64,000 bases of DNA from Akanthomyces muscarius. Taxonomy: Eukaryota; Ascomycota; Sordariomycetes; Hypocreales; Cordycipitaceae. The notes below the pieces were generated by a model. The model did no database searches. It had not been told where the DNA came from and saw only the letters and a list, made by a program, of their open reading frames with translations. Position numbers and translations under genes: made by a program. This document shows, piece by piece, positions 45,572 to 55,759 of this stretch; positions within the stretch are counted from its first letter, which is position 1, and every line of letters starts with the position of its first letter. The stretch covers positions 744,001-808,000 of the forward strand of contig NW_026611618.1 of the NCBI RefSeq assembly GCF_028009165.1. The letters are read 5' to 3'.

Positions 45572-46193
45572 GGCGGCGGCGTTGTGCGATGCGGCTTGAG
45601 GAGCTCCGAGAGCTGGCTCGGAGCACTCACGAGGGTATCGTGGAGAGAGGGCGTCGGAGCCGGGGGGATCGGTGCTACGCAGTAGAGTATAGGGCCAATG
45701 GCAACTGGCAAGCGAACTGGAAGCTCTGGGCGGGCAGAGGGCCGACTGTGATGAGAATTGATCCAAGGCAAGACCGTGCCGTTGTAGGATGATGGAGGTG
45801 GCGTGCTACGTAGGAGAGCGCATGTGCCTAAATCGACTTAATAATGCAACTCGGCGGGCCAGGCTAGCGGCTTTAGCGCAAATTTCCACAGAAGCTTCCA
45901 TCGGCTAAAAGCCGGCCCAACCAGGAGCATTACCCCCGTAGCCACGGCCAGGAGCCCTGTAACGATCCACTACAGTGCTGCAGTGCAGCAGTACGACTTG
46001 TGCACTGCAACAGCCAACTTCTACCTACCTAGGGACTGTGACGTCTTGAATTTGCAGGTTGAGGCTTATTAGCGCGACCGGCGAGGATCCATAGAGTTTG
46101 GGAAATATAGGTGGGACAAGCAGCCACTCTCTGTCTCCCTCAACGGCCTCTCTGATCTCTCTACGTTTGCGTGGCCCACCGCTGGGTTGTACC
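45572..46193. promoter_or_regulatory. divergent promoter region between Lon and coiled-coil genes
   Basis: About 620 bases separate the two divergent ATGs, so both promoters lie here. Short repeated CTGCAG/GTGCAG words near 45970-46010 are visible; their significance is unclear. Confidence 0.5.
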
Positions 46194-46706
46194 ATGGCGT
46201 CCAACAAAGATGAGGTGAGCTCCAGGCTCTCCAACCTCACCCTAAACAAAAACAAGCCAAGCAGCGAGAGCAAAGCAAAGGAGGAAGTGGCCGACTCCTG
46301 GGAAGACGAAGACGTCTCTGATGAGCCGGAGGAGCCAACAACGCCCAAGGCCTCAGCCTCAGCCAACGCTCCCGTCGCGCCTCCGCCCACCCCAGCGACG
46401 CCCTCCTTTACTAGGCCGCCCGACAATTGGGGGAGTCCGGAAACTCTCAGCTCGCCGCAGTCATCATCGTCGTCATCATCCGCCGCTGCCCGCGACGGCC
46501 GCAGACCGGAAAAGACGGACGCGGTGGCGCGCAGGCTCATCGCGGCGGGGCTGGGCCTCAAGGCGCCCAAGCAGACGGAGGAGCAGCGCGCATATCAAAA
46601 GTCGGTGCGCGAACAGGAGAGAAAACGCAGGGATGAAGAGCGCGCCGAGCAGCAAAGAAGGGCAGAAGCTGCGGAACGGGCCAAAGCAGCCATGTGGGAT
46701 GATTAG
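46194..46706 (+). CDS. small acidic/basic protein with C-terminal coiled coil
   Basis: An intronless 170-residue protein; the ATG at 46194 is in a perfect ACCATGG context. The N-terminal half is disordered and acidic (DSWEDEDVSDEPEEP), then Pro/Ala- and Ser-rich. The C-terminal 65 residues contain DAVARRLIAAGLGLKAPKQT followed by a long Glu/Arg/Lys/Ala coiled coil ending in AKAAMWDD. The conserved-looking helix before the coil is probably the functional part. I do not recognise a named family; no signal peptide or membrane segment is seen, so it is probably cytosolic or nuclear. It shares its promoter interval with Lon. Confidence 0.75.
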   Translation: MASNKDEVSSRLSNLTLNKNKPSSESKAKEEVADSWEDEDVSDEPEEPTTPKASASANAPVAPPPTPATPSFTRPPDNWGSPETLSSPQSSSSSSSAAARDGRRPEKTDAVARRLIAAGLGLKAPKQTEEQRAYQKSVREQERKRRDEERAEQQRRAEAAERAKAAMWDD

Positions 46707-46876
46707 CGGTACGCAGTCAAACAATCTTCTTGCAGGGTTCACGACATCACGACTCTGCACATTTCAATTTGCTTTGGCATTTTTTTTTAATTGTCATTAC
46801 GTCTGCTGCTTCGACATGTATCTCGTGCTACACATTTTTCTCATTTTTCTTTTATGCTACTGACAAGACGTGTCGC

Positions 46877-47770
46877 CTACAGTCCGTAGGTCTTCTTGAC
46901 CGAGGGACGGGCCAGCAGGCGCTGGTACCAGGCCCAGTAGTTGGGATACTTCTTCTCAGCATCGAGGCCAGCGGCCTTGAGGTCGTCGCCGAGGAAGCTA
47001 TGCGCGGTAAACTCCCAGGGGACGAAGCAGAGGTCGACGTAGGTCCTACGAGAGAGTATCAGTTTACTACATGTCCTGCCCTGGGCGGTTATGAAACGGA
47101 TGGTGAACTTACAGCTTGCTGCCGAGGAGATACTGTTTGCCCTGGACGAGCTCGTCCAGGACACTCCAGACGCGGTCAATCTGCTCGAGGTAGCGCTTCT
47201 TGGCAGAGGGAACGTCCTCGGCATGGAACTTGTGGAACCAAACACCCTGGCCGTAGTAAGGACCCTGTATGGTTGTCAGCGACTGGTTCTATTTGACGTG
47301 GCATGGGCTGTTGCGTGTTTACCTGGCCGGACATCTGGAAGTGGAGGAATTGCTTCAGGTGCCACTTGTCGGCGGCGTCGGTGGCATTGATCTTGTTCTC
47401 CTTGTCGTAGGTCTCGACGAGGTACTCAGCGATGGCGCCAGACTCCCACAGGGTGAGGTCGTTGTTGTTGGGGTCGACAATGGCGGGGAGGCGACCGTTG
47501 GGGTTGATCTTGCGGAACTCTTCATCCTTGGGGTTCTCAATGTCAATCTGTTGCGTTGTTAGTCGTTGAGCCTTCTCGCGCGTGTGCAGTAAGTGGTGGG
47601 CTATACCAGCTTGTAGGGAACATTGAGCTCCTCAAGGATGATGTTGAGCTTCTTGGGGTTGGGGCCACGGGCTGTTTGCCATTGTTAGTTGTGGTGTTCA
47701 AAGGCATGGTCGTGAGGAAACGAGGCCTAGACTTGCCGTGGTTGTAGACGGTAATAGGCTTGAGAGACAT
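46877..47770 (-). CDS. glutathione S-transferase (Ure2p/GstA-like class)
   Basis: Conjugates glutathione to electrophiles or reduces peroxides; cytosolic. Five exons: 47737-47770, 47607-47671, 47323-47547, 47113-47264 and 46877-47045, giving 214 residues. The first intron (65 nt) begins GCAAGT, a GC-AG intron with a CTAAC branch; only this junction yields the expected YNHARGPNPKKLNIILEEL. The thioredoxin-fold domain continues with INPNGRLPAIVD and LWESGAIAEYLVETYD, which bind glutathione. The helical C-terminal domain contains QFLHFQMSGQGPYYGQ and TYVDLCFVPWE. Length is typical for fungal Ure2-like transferases, without the prion-type N-terminus of yeast Ure2. It stands alone, so its substrate cannot be inferred. 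Confidence 0.95.
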
Positions 47771-49022
47771 GTTGGTGATACTGCGAGATTCAGGTACAAT
47801 AAAATGTAGAAGTGACGGGTGTGGACTTGGGTTGCTGAGGTAGACCGGGGGGAGGCGACAGCTTTATACCTTCCGTCCTCGCCTTCAAAGCAACCTTGAC
47901 GACCCTGGAGCTCTGAAACGACATCATAGTTCTCGTCGAGTGAGGGGCCCTGATCCATAGGGGATGTGCTGTCCACACCACCAGAAGCCTGGTCCATGAT
48001 GCAACGCGCCGGCGCTAGTTGCACGTTCTCCCATCGAAGCTACGTAACTGGGGCGCGAGCACTCCGCAGGGGCTTGCTCATGACTGTTGGGCACACCCTA
48101 GCCGGGGCCTAGTCGGCGCCGGAACGCATTCTTTCCAGTTGTCGCGGACAATTTAGGGCAGCTTGGAGCGGGGTCTGGGTTGCGGGTTGCCGAGTGACAT
48201 TACGGAAGCACGCGATGTTGGTGGGATATGGTATTAGTAAACGTGATGAGCTGCAGAAGATGTGGAAAGCAGCATCGCACCCTAGCTTTGACCCCTGAGC
48301 AGATTCCACCATGGAGTTTATCTGTGTAGATTCAGTCGCAAGAGATTAAAACAGAGCAATTGACACAAAAAAAGGCTCATGGCATTTACTTGGATGAGTA
48401 CCTGGCTAGACTGGCCCGTAGGTAGAGATGAGGGGTTGCCGGACGCCCACAATGGAACACAACCAATTGGCACGCACGTCTTCACTTGGAAAGGCTACCC
48501 ACGATAATCATGATGCCTTTTGTTTCCTTTTTCAGCCTCCCGCAGGTTCATTCCGCAACTCGGTCCTGTCAGAGCTTTCGAAGAGGGGAGCCGCGCGGGA
48601 TCGAAACTGGGGCTGCATCTTGATTTGTAAGAATAGCTCCAAGATCAATAATCCAAATCCAGCCAAGCCTCAACCTCAACTTCCCCCACTTTCACAGCAG
48701 CAGCGGTCCAGCCGGGGGAGCTGTCGGGGAGCTACGGGGTTCAACGAGGTCAGGCCTGACTCAAAGGCCGGCTGGAGTAAATCTCAGTTGAACACTGCAA
48801 GAAAGCGTACAACAACTCCATGCGACTTTGCGCGCGGCTGTTACAAAGATGTATGTAGATCCCTGCAGCCTCGACGGCCCTGGCTTGATCCGGTATCACG
48901 GTACTCTCATGCACGCCAAAGAACATGTCCATCTCGGGATATCGGCACGAAAACGAACCCCGAACCGTTCCCTCTTTTTTTTTTTCTCGTCTCATCTACT
49001 AATCCCCTGGATCTTGCATTTT
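47771..49022. other. gene-free stretch upstream of the glutathione S-transferase
   Basis: Promoter side of the transferase gene and 3' side of the RRG7-like gene. A 277-codon plus-strand frame starting at 48428 runs antisense into the RRG7-like gene and has no family signature. Nothing else is seen. Confidence 0.45.
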
Positions 49023-49790
49023 TCAACCGCTTACAAACGGTAGCATCTTGCCTTTCCGCAGCAGCACCAGCTCCGTCTCCTCCCCGACGTGCCTCGTCCC
49101 GACCCCGACGCCCTGCAGGCCATGCTCCTCGGCCCTCTTGTTCCAGAGCATCTGCCGCACCGCGCCGCCGCCGCCCTCGCAGTACACAAACGCCATCGGC
49201 CAGCGGCTGTGGCCCAGCGCCTCGCGCACGCCCTTTGTCGCCGGCCGCTCGCACACCATGACCGCCAGCACGCCGCTGTCGCTGCCGCGCCAGCCCGGCG
49301 GCGCCCCGGCAAACGCGCCCTCGAGCTCGCGCATGTGCTGCGGGCCGACGCGCTGCCCGGAGCCGGCCTTGCACTGCACTAGAACCTTGAGCGGCTGGGA
49401 CGAAGACGATGAGCTTTCAGCTGCCCCTGATGTGGGAATAGTCCACGTCCCGACCAGGTCTGTCCCCCGGTCGCGTGCGCCGCCGATGCGTCGCAGGTCG
49501 AACCCGTACCTGGCGAGGTGCGCCACGACGGCGTATTCGTAGTGTGTGCCCACGTAGACTGTAGACTTCTCGTCGAGGCCGGTTCGTTTCGCGTATGATT
49601 GGAAGGAGGCGAGGTCGCTGTGCTGTGTCGTTTTGGGCGCCGGGTAGATGAGCTGCTGTTGCTGGAGCTTGTCGTCTTCTGGGCGATCGGATTTCCATCG
49701 CGCGCTGGTCACGAAGGGGCTGCGAGATGATGACCGCGTCGCCAGTGAGATAAAGCGCCGTCGCGCAGACGGATTGCGCACGCAGTACAT
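49023..49790 (-). CDS. RRG7: RRG7-type mitochondrial protein, PD-(D/E)XK nuclease fold
   Basis: Resembles the fungal family Required for Respiratory Growth 7 (DUF2034), linked in yeast to mitochondrial genome maintenance; the biochemical role is not established. It is intronless, 255 residues, ATG at 49790. The N-terminus is Arg/Ser-rich without acidic residues for about 33 residues, as in a matrix presequence. The nuclease-like core has GTHYEYAV (Glu85), LRRIGGARDRGTDLVGTW (Asp111) and LKVLVQCKAG (Gln139, Lys141), the E-D-QxK arrangement of the PD-(D/E)XK superfamily. The final third includes VLAVMVCERPATKGVREAL. The family call is by motif and fairly firm. Confidence 0.88.
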   Translation of the reverse strand: MYCVRNPSARRRFISLATRSSSRSPFVTSARWKSDRPEDDKLQQQQLIYPAPKTTQHSDLASFQSYAKRTGLDEKSTVYVGTHYEYAVVAHLARYGFDLRRIGGARDRGTDLVGTWTIPTSGAAESSSSSSQPLKVLVQCKAGSGQRVGPQHMRELEGAFAGAPPGWRGSDSGVLAVMVCERPATKGVREALGHSRWPMAFVYCEGGGGAVRQMLWNKRAEEHGLQGVGVGTRHVGEETELVLLRKGKMLPFVSG

Positions 49791-50198
49791 CGCAGGGCTG
49801 CGGCAGCTTCTGCAATGAATGTGCGCTGTTGGTTGTCAGGGACAGTCCGACATGTGCCACGCCACTTTAGCAGCTGGGGGTGCTGAACAGCCGCCGTAGC
49901 GTGGCAGTCTGCTAGTGTATAGCACGAATTCCCACCAAACCACTAACAAACGTCTCCCATCAGAATTCTCAACTAAAAATATAATTATTCGCGGTAAGAA
50001 TCTTAATAATACAGCTTATAGATTTGCTCAATAGTGATTGAGTATTGTTATGCTCTTTGATCTTTTACAAGTCTTGCTAGATCTGAAAGGTCATCCAGTT
50101 ATATCCTACCAGTTGTCACTCAGCCGTGTTCTTCCCTCGCTCACACCGCATCAAACAGCATGACCGACTTTAAACCAGACTAAATCTCGACGAAAAGC

Positions 50199-50619
50199 TT
50201 CAGTCTGAAATTGAAATGGAGGAGTGTACGGATCGCAGAGCACAAAAAACACGCAGAAAAACAGCTCGCGAGGATGCGGCAGCACGAGGTTACCTCAATG
50301 CCGCGGCTTCGCAAGTGCCACGGGTGGATCGAGGTATTGGTCGAGGAGCTGCAGGCCAAGATACCCAGGAGACTTTAGCCGCGGGCTGTCGATTGCGGCG
50401 ACGTGGTGCGCTTCGCTCGGCCCAGTCAGACGCGGCACCTGGCTGTCCTGTGCGAATACATCGAGAAGGGCGACAACGTGGCTGGCAAGATGCAGGAGAC
50501 GCCCGACTTTCTCTTCAACGCCGGGTTCTGTGAAAACATGTCTGCCATGACGCGCAATTGGAAGAGTTTGATGCTTGTTGACTTTTCAAACCTTGCCCAT
50601 GCTGGCGGGGATGGGTAGG
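50199..50619 (+). pseudogene. decayed gene relic (frame interrupted by one stop)
   Basis: One frame reads like real protein on both sides of a single TAG at about 50376: KKHAEKQLARMRQHEVTSM and GWIEVLVEELQAKIP before it, then DVVRFARPSQTRHLAVLCEY and LMLVDFSNLAHAGGDG after it. It has no ATG at the left edge, and no intron that would remove the stop is apparent. The two other forward frames are also open over part of this stretch but look random. I do not recognise the family. Neighbours are the RRG7-like gene and the convergently oriented sedolisin. A sequencing error or a recently broken gene are both possible. Confidence 0.4.
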
Positions 50620-50927
50620 CTTGCTCCCTACAACTACATGTGAAGCAGGTGCTGAAGAATCACCAACGTCAAAGACGAATATTACGATTTACTTACTTTT
50701 GTATTTAGTGCCTGAGCATCAGTATTAATAAATACAGGTGGATTGTATTTGCCAACAAGAGGTTACTATCTACATCTGTGAAAATGGCGACGCGTTTCGA
50801 CAAGAACTGGGTAGAGTTGGGGTGACTGCCGTGAACATTTTTTTGCGTGTTGTAACTCTAAAGCTAAACCCGGGAGAAAATCTCGGACTGTGATTCAAAC
50901 ACTGCCAAGCATGGCAATTTGCCGCAT

Positions 50928-52983
50928 CTATTTGCCGACCTGCATGAGATAGTCGTGGAGCTTTGGATAGTTGGGTGTCCCCAGACCGGTGACAGGATCC
51001 CATCCGGGCGCTGACTGGAAACCGCGAGTGTGGCAGTCCCCGGGGTTGGATCCAACGGTAATGTCATTAAAAATTGCCTTCTTTTCGTCATACGCCTTGT
51101 ACAGGGCCGGATTGACAAAGCCCAGTGTGCTTTTGCCCGCTCGGATGCGGTCTTCGTTGATGCGACTGAAGATGCTGGCGACAATCGGGGCCGACATGGA
51201 GGTTCCCCCGCTCAGTCCCTGATTGCCTCGGACGACAACGAAGCCATTGTCGCCAACGGCAGCAATGTCGGGGTAAGCGCGGCCTGCTTGGTTAAAGTAC
51301 GTCGCCGGGAGCCCCGGGTTGTGCTGCGAGAAGTAGCTACCACCAACTAGAGTCAGCAGTGTGCACTGAGCGAGGAGAAGGCGTTTTCCGATTACTCACG
51401 TAGACACCGCGTTTTTCTGCCAGGGGGGCGTAGGGTGTATGTTGCTGAAACCGCCGCCGGAGCCAAAGCTAGTTGTTGCAATCTCGGAACTGTTTACCGT
51501 CGCGCCCTGGGGCAGCGTGGTAGATCCGACCGAGGTAATATAGGGGCACGCGCTCGAGCCGTCGACAAGAAAGCGCTGGTCGTGGTCGCAGTTGTCGTTG
51601 CCATTGCCATCCACTCCATGGTCTCCGGTCGCGAAAACGACCGTTGTGCCTTGCAGCGCAAGCTTCCCCCATTCATTGCACATGCGCTTTGAGTTTGTTG
51701 GTCAGTCTTTTTTTCCCACTGTCCAGTTGCGTGGCGCCGGGTGAGTTAATACATACCTTGTAAAGGTCAATCGTGGAAGAGGGTGCATTCAGCGGTTCAA
51801 TGTCACCCCAAGATACAGAAAGCACACTGGGCACCGGGTATTGGTTGCAGTCGACGCCGCTGCCCTGGTCGCCGTTGTCGCCGCAGTAGGGCCCGAGGAG
51901 TGCATCCTGGAACTGTGCAAAGATGTAGTTGAAGTCTTCCAGCCCGTACTTGGGATATTGAATCTGATACAGCGCCGTCTGCTGCGGGTAGACGATGGGT
52001 ACGGCCATTTGAAAATCGAGATTCGACTCGCCGCCCGCGTCGTCGCGACTTTCGTCCAGCGTTGCGCCGTTGATCAAGTATTTGAGTGGCTTGGGCTTCC
52101 CCGTGATGTTCTGAGCAGCTATAGAGATGAACTCGTCCAGGTCCGCTTGGTTGTAGTAGTCTCCCTCGGTTTCGAAAATGCCAAGCACATTGTTCTGAAC
52201 TGGAGCGCCGCCGCTTGATGTTGGAATCTGGTACATTGCTCGGATGCAGGCAGGTGTGATAACCTCGTTACACTTATCTGTCGCGACTGTTCGTAGAGCG
52301 CAACGTCAGAATTATTACAAAATATTTCCTTCTTAGGTGAATGTCATACCGGGATCGACGAAACCTCGAAACGGTTTAAAAGACGGACGGCCGGGGTTCT
52401 TCGCCTGACGGCCCGCGGCCGCGTGGCTCGAGGTGTTGAAAGAAGGCAGCACAAACTCCACTAGCGACGAGATTTGCGACGGCAACTTGAACTCAACGTT
52501 CGTGTCGCGTTTGGCATTCTTTGACGCAGTAAGGTTCACTGCAAGGAGAGACTCGAGTTTGTCGACGGTGCTCTCGAATCGCACCCACGCTTTGTTTCGC
52601 GACAAGTTGATGGAGTTGGCGGCTATGCCAGACTTGACAAGCCAGTCCTTGACAGCATTGATCGCTTGCTCATCTGGGGCAAAGAGCGCATCTACCTGCG
52701 CCTGACTGTAATGTTGGCCGTATTTAGATGAAGTTGGGTCCGAGCTGTTGAGAAGTTAGACCGACAGAGCATGCGCGACACCATCGCTGGGTACTTACAC
52801 CTCCAACACATAGTCCATCATGTTTTCAATGTTCTTTTGCTTCATACCTATCAGAACCGGGACAGATGAATTGCCGTGGACGGCAGGGCTAGCGGGCGGT
52901 TCATCGCCGCGTCCGCTTTCGCCAGCTGGTGCTGCCAAAGCACCAGCCAAAAGAATGAGGCCCAGGAATAGAGAATAAAACAT
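50928..52983 (-). CDS. secreted sedolisin-family serine peptidase (S53, tripeptidyl-peptidase type)
   Basis: A secreted acid peptidase with a pro-domain. Five exons, 52799-52983, 52350-52744, 51757-52286, 51400-51686 and 50928-51336 (introns 53-70 nt), give 601 residues. The ATG opens a signal peptide (MFYSLFLGLILLAGALAAPA). The pro-kumamolisin domain spans about 30-195 (DPTSSKYGQHYS, SQISSLVEFVLP). The catalytic residues are visible: Glu280 and Asp284 in ESNLDFQ, oxyanion Asp392 in FATGDHG, and Ser512 in GGTSMSAP. The calcium-site motif IFNDITVGSNPG is near the end. Several Asn-x-Ser/Thr sites fit secretion. Such enzymes digest external protein; many plant- and insect-associated fungi have several. 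The family call is secure; the cleavage specificity is not. Confidence 0.95.
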
Positions 52984-53287
52984 GTTGATCAACGGTTCTC
53001 AGCAGCTTCTGATCGAATTCAAAGTCTTTTGTAGTGTTGGCTGATTGTAGAGCAGTACGATGTGGTCGACCGGAGCAGCAAGGCTTTATACCCCCTTTGT
53101 GAGCATGTATTTTCTGTCTGTGCTAATTGTGATGAGTGACTTTCCTACTACAGTTGCTTATCACGCCCCCTCTGTGCCTCTATGGATAGTCTTTACTTGC
53201 ATGAGGCATAACTACCGGTATGACACGTCGTTTAGACGACCTCAATGTGGTAGGAGCTTATGTCGAGTCCGAATGACCGACGGACCC

Positions 53288-53308
53288 GTTGCCGATGTCA
53301 TCGGCAAC
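53288..53308. repeat. perfect 10-bp inverted repeat with 1-base centre
   Basis: GTTGCCGATG, one T, then CATCGGCAAC. It could be a protein-binding palindrome or a small hairpin. Confidence 0.8.
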
Positions 53309-53906
53309 GCCACAGCCTTACCTTCCCGTTCGAGTGGTAATAACAAAAAAGCCACTACGTCAGGGGTAAAGGTTAATATGCACATGGGGTATTCTCTTTC
53401 CATCAAAATAGATATCCCATTTTCTCCCTACCCGAAGACGCGAGCCAGTCCAATAATCAAGTATAAGTCGCTGGCGAAAGCGAATAGATGAAATGCGGTA
53501 GGAGGACAGAAAAAAAGCCAGGCTGCCTCATAAGAATCTACATCTAACAGATACGTAAACAGTTGTCTACTTTTTCCTCTCCACACTAGGTAGCGATATT
53601 GCTTCGAGTTGACGTATTTGCGTAGTCCCGAGGGCTGTGCCACTACCGCACTAGTTATGAAACGCACCCAATCGTAGCCCAGAGGTTCCAGGTTCCTTGG
53701 ATAGGCTCTGCAGACGATCGAGGATCTCGTTTTAGCACGTCCCGACCGTGCGAGCATGGTACTGATGGCGCAAGGTGCCGAGTGGCGAAGCACTCCCCTG
53801 TCGATCAGTACGCGCAAACGAAGCCAGCTATCCAGGCATACAGCCGACGGCTAATCAATCATATAACGCTGCGATGCCCGATGACCAAATTATGATTACT
53901 ATTCGG

Positions 53907-53963
53907 GGGGTCTTTTTTCGAGGGTTCTTTTTTAAGGGTTCTTTTTTAAGGGTTCTTTTTCTC
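53907..53963. repeat. four 14-15-bp tandem repeats
   Basis: Units of the type GGGTTCTTTTTTAA: two identical central copies flanked by two imperfect ones. Confidence 0.85.
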
Positions 53964-54646
53964 CCCCTCGAAAGTGTCGAATCTTTGATCATGCCAACTA
54001 GCGAGCACAGCACAGTACTTTGACGAAGTCTCCAAAGTAGCAAACACGCCATCAACAGCAATGTAGATGACAGTAGCAGAGACATCCTGGCGAGATCGAG
54101 CTACTTTGACATGGATTGCGCGAAACCCTGACTCGGTATCAATCGACTTTGAATCTCTGTGGCGCAGCTACTATAACGCCATGCCGAAGAGCCGACGGGT
54201 GGATAACTTACTCATATCATCTCGTATATGCATTGGAAAGTGCTACCTTCTACTTTTGTCAGGTTGAAAAAAAGACCGAGCGCACATTGCACGAGGAGTA
54301 TAGAGCACCAAGCGTCGCGTAGATGACGCGGCGGTGCTGTTTATGGGAGCCTCGCCAGAGAATACGAGAACAGGGAAAGACGCTGGGATTGCACAGCCCT
54401 GCTTTTGTCTGCCATAGCTTGATGGTTCTCGTGCGCAGCGGGGTTCGATACCAGAGAGTACACGCAGGCCCGGGCCCTGGATGGATACGAAATAACTTGG
54501 ATCTGCATGCAATTGCGATTTTGCTTGTAGTGGAATGTAAGCGGAACGCTGCTCATTGGTCAGACATTTATTCTCCCCGCATAGAGTGTGCAGAGGACGT
54601 TCTGACATTAGAAACAGGAATAATAGCCCAGCCACTCTGACTTTTC

Positions 54647-54882
54647 AGCGGTGCCCACATAGCAGAACCTTATGCCTTCGTCTCTTTTCTCTTGCCGACG
54701 GGCGATCTCGGCTTCCTTGGCATCTGCTGTCCGCCGACGGTAACGATGACGTTCCCTGCGACGTTCGAAACGAGATTGGCTCAGTCACTTCCACCCTTGG
54801 CAGCGCCCACATGGCAGAGCCCTACGACGACGTATCGGTCCTTTTTGCCGACGGCGATCTCTGCTCTCTTGGCATCTCCTCC
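54647..54882. repeat. diverged tandem duplication (units about 155 bp apart)
   Basis: Units 54647-54732 and 54802-54882 share GCCCACAT-GCAGA, TTGCCGACGG-CGATCTC and CTTGGCATCT in the same order. Translated in matching frames, they give AHIAEPY and GDLGFLGI versus AHMAEPY and GDLCSLGI, suggesting that the duplicated sequence was once coding. Confidence 0.6.
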
Positions 54883-54983
54883 ACCACGTCTGTTGAGGAC
54901 GAGGCCCCGTTGCAAGCAGTGGTGATTGGTTGTCTGCTAGCACTATGCTTCTGATGCTAAGACCTCTGGTGACTTGTTTTTTT

Positions 54984-55090
54984 CACAACGCCCTAGATCC
55001 CTTGTCTGCAACGAGGATGGTCTGTCTGCCAGCATCGCTCCCAGCACATACTGCAGGACACAGCTCCAGGCGCTTTTGAGTGCGACGGAC
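54984..55090 (+). repeat. 107-bp dispersed repeat, copy 1
   Basis: Aligns without gaps to 58194-58300 at roughly three quarters identity (25 differences counted by hand, 16 of them transitions). Both copies encode LPASL-x-A then AGH-x-SRRF in the same frame; copy 1 then has a stop. Confidence 0.65.
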
Positions 55091-55759
55091 TATACACTTC
55101 TAGTTTCACCTACCGCGGTCGCATGCTCGGAACCGCGAGTATATGCACCATCCCCATCACGTTTTCTTCTTAGCTGCAATCTCAACAATGCCGGGATTCA
55201 ACTGAGAAGCTATTAAATTGTTAAATACTGAAGACTCGTTAGTAGATGTGATCGTTAGCCTTGGCCACGGTTACACCGTCAATCGTACTCGTGAAATGGT
55301 GTGGAGTGCAAATTTGGGTCTAAGAACGCCGCGAAGGCTACAACTGCCCAATCGATCATTTCCACCTCGAACTCCCGCTTCTGCATTATTTTTATTTAAG
55401 AGTAATATGTCTATTATATAATTAAGAATATTTTAAACCTTTTCTCATTATATGTGCTAGATTGAGCCGTAATTGCCAAAGTCAGGTGGGGTTTTCTAAT
55501 AGATCATATCTTCATTACTATCTACATCGTAATCGCTTAAGTATACGTTCTTATGTTATAGTATTACTGCTAGTCTCAGGAGTATTCTGCGCCATTCCAC
55601 TGCAAGTCTCTCGAGCACCTCATTTTGTTATAGGTGTTCGGACGCTGAAACCAAACAGTATACAGTTACAAGCCCCTCAGGAACTACAGAGGGGATGTAC
55701 GAGATAGTGTCCACGAGATGGCAAATACCCATGAACTAGTCAGTCAAGTATTTCCTCAA

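Larger units (their letters stand above)
52984..55759. other. 2.8-kb repeat-bearing gene-poor stretch
   Basis: No intact gene is supported. It contains a 21-bp palindrome (53288-53308), 14-bp tandem repeats (53907-53963), a tandem duplication (54647-54882), one copy of a 107-bp dispersed repeat (54984-55090) and an AT-rich block (about 55380-55560). The decayed coding traces suggest old duplicated gene fragments. Confidence 0.5.

Noticed and set aside
48428..49261. 277-codon plus-strand frame
   Set aside because: Its right part is antisense to the RRG7-like gene; its left part shows no protein-like pattern.
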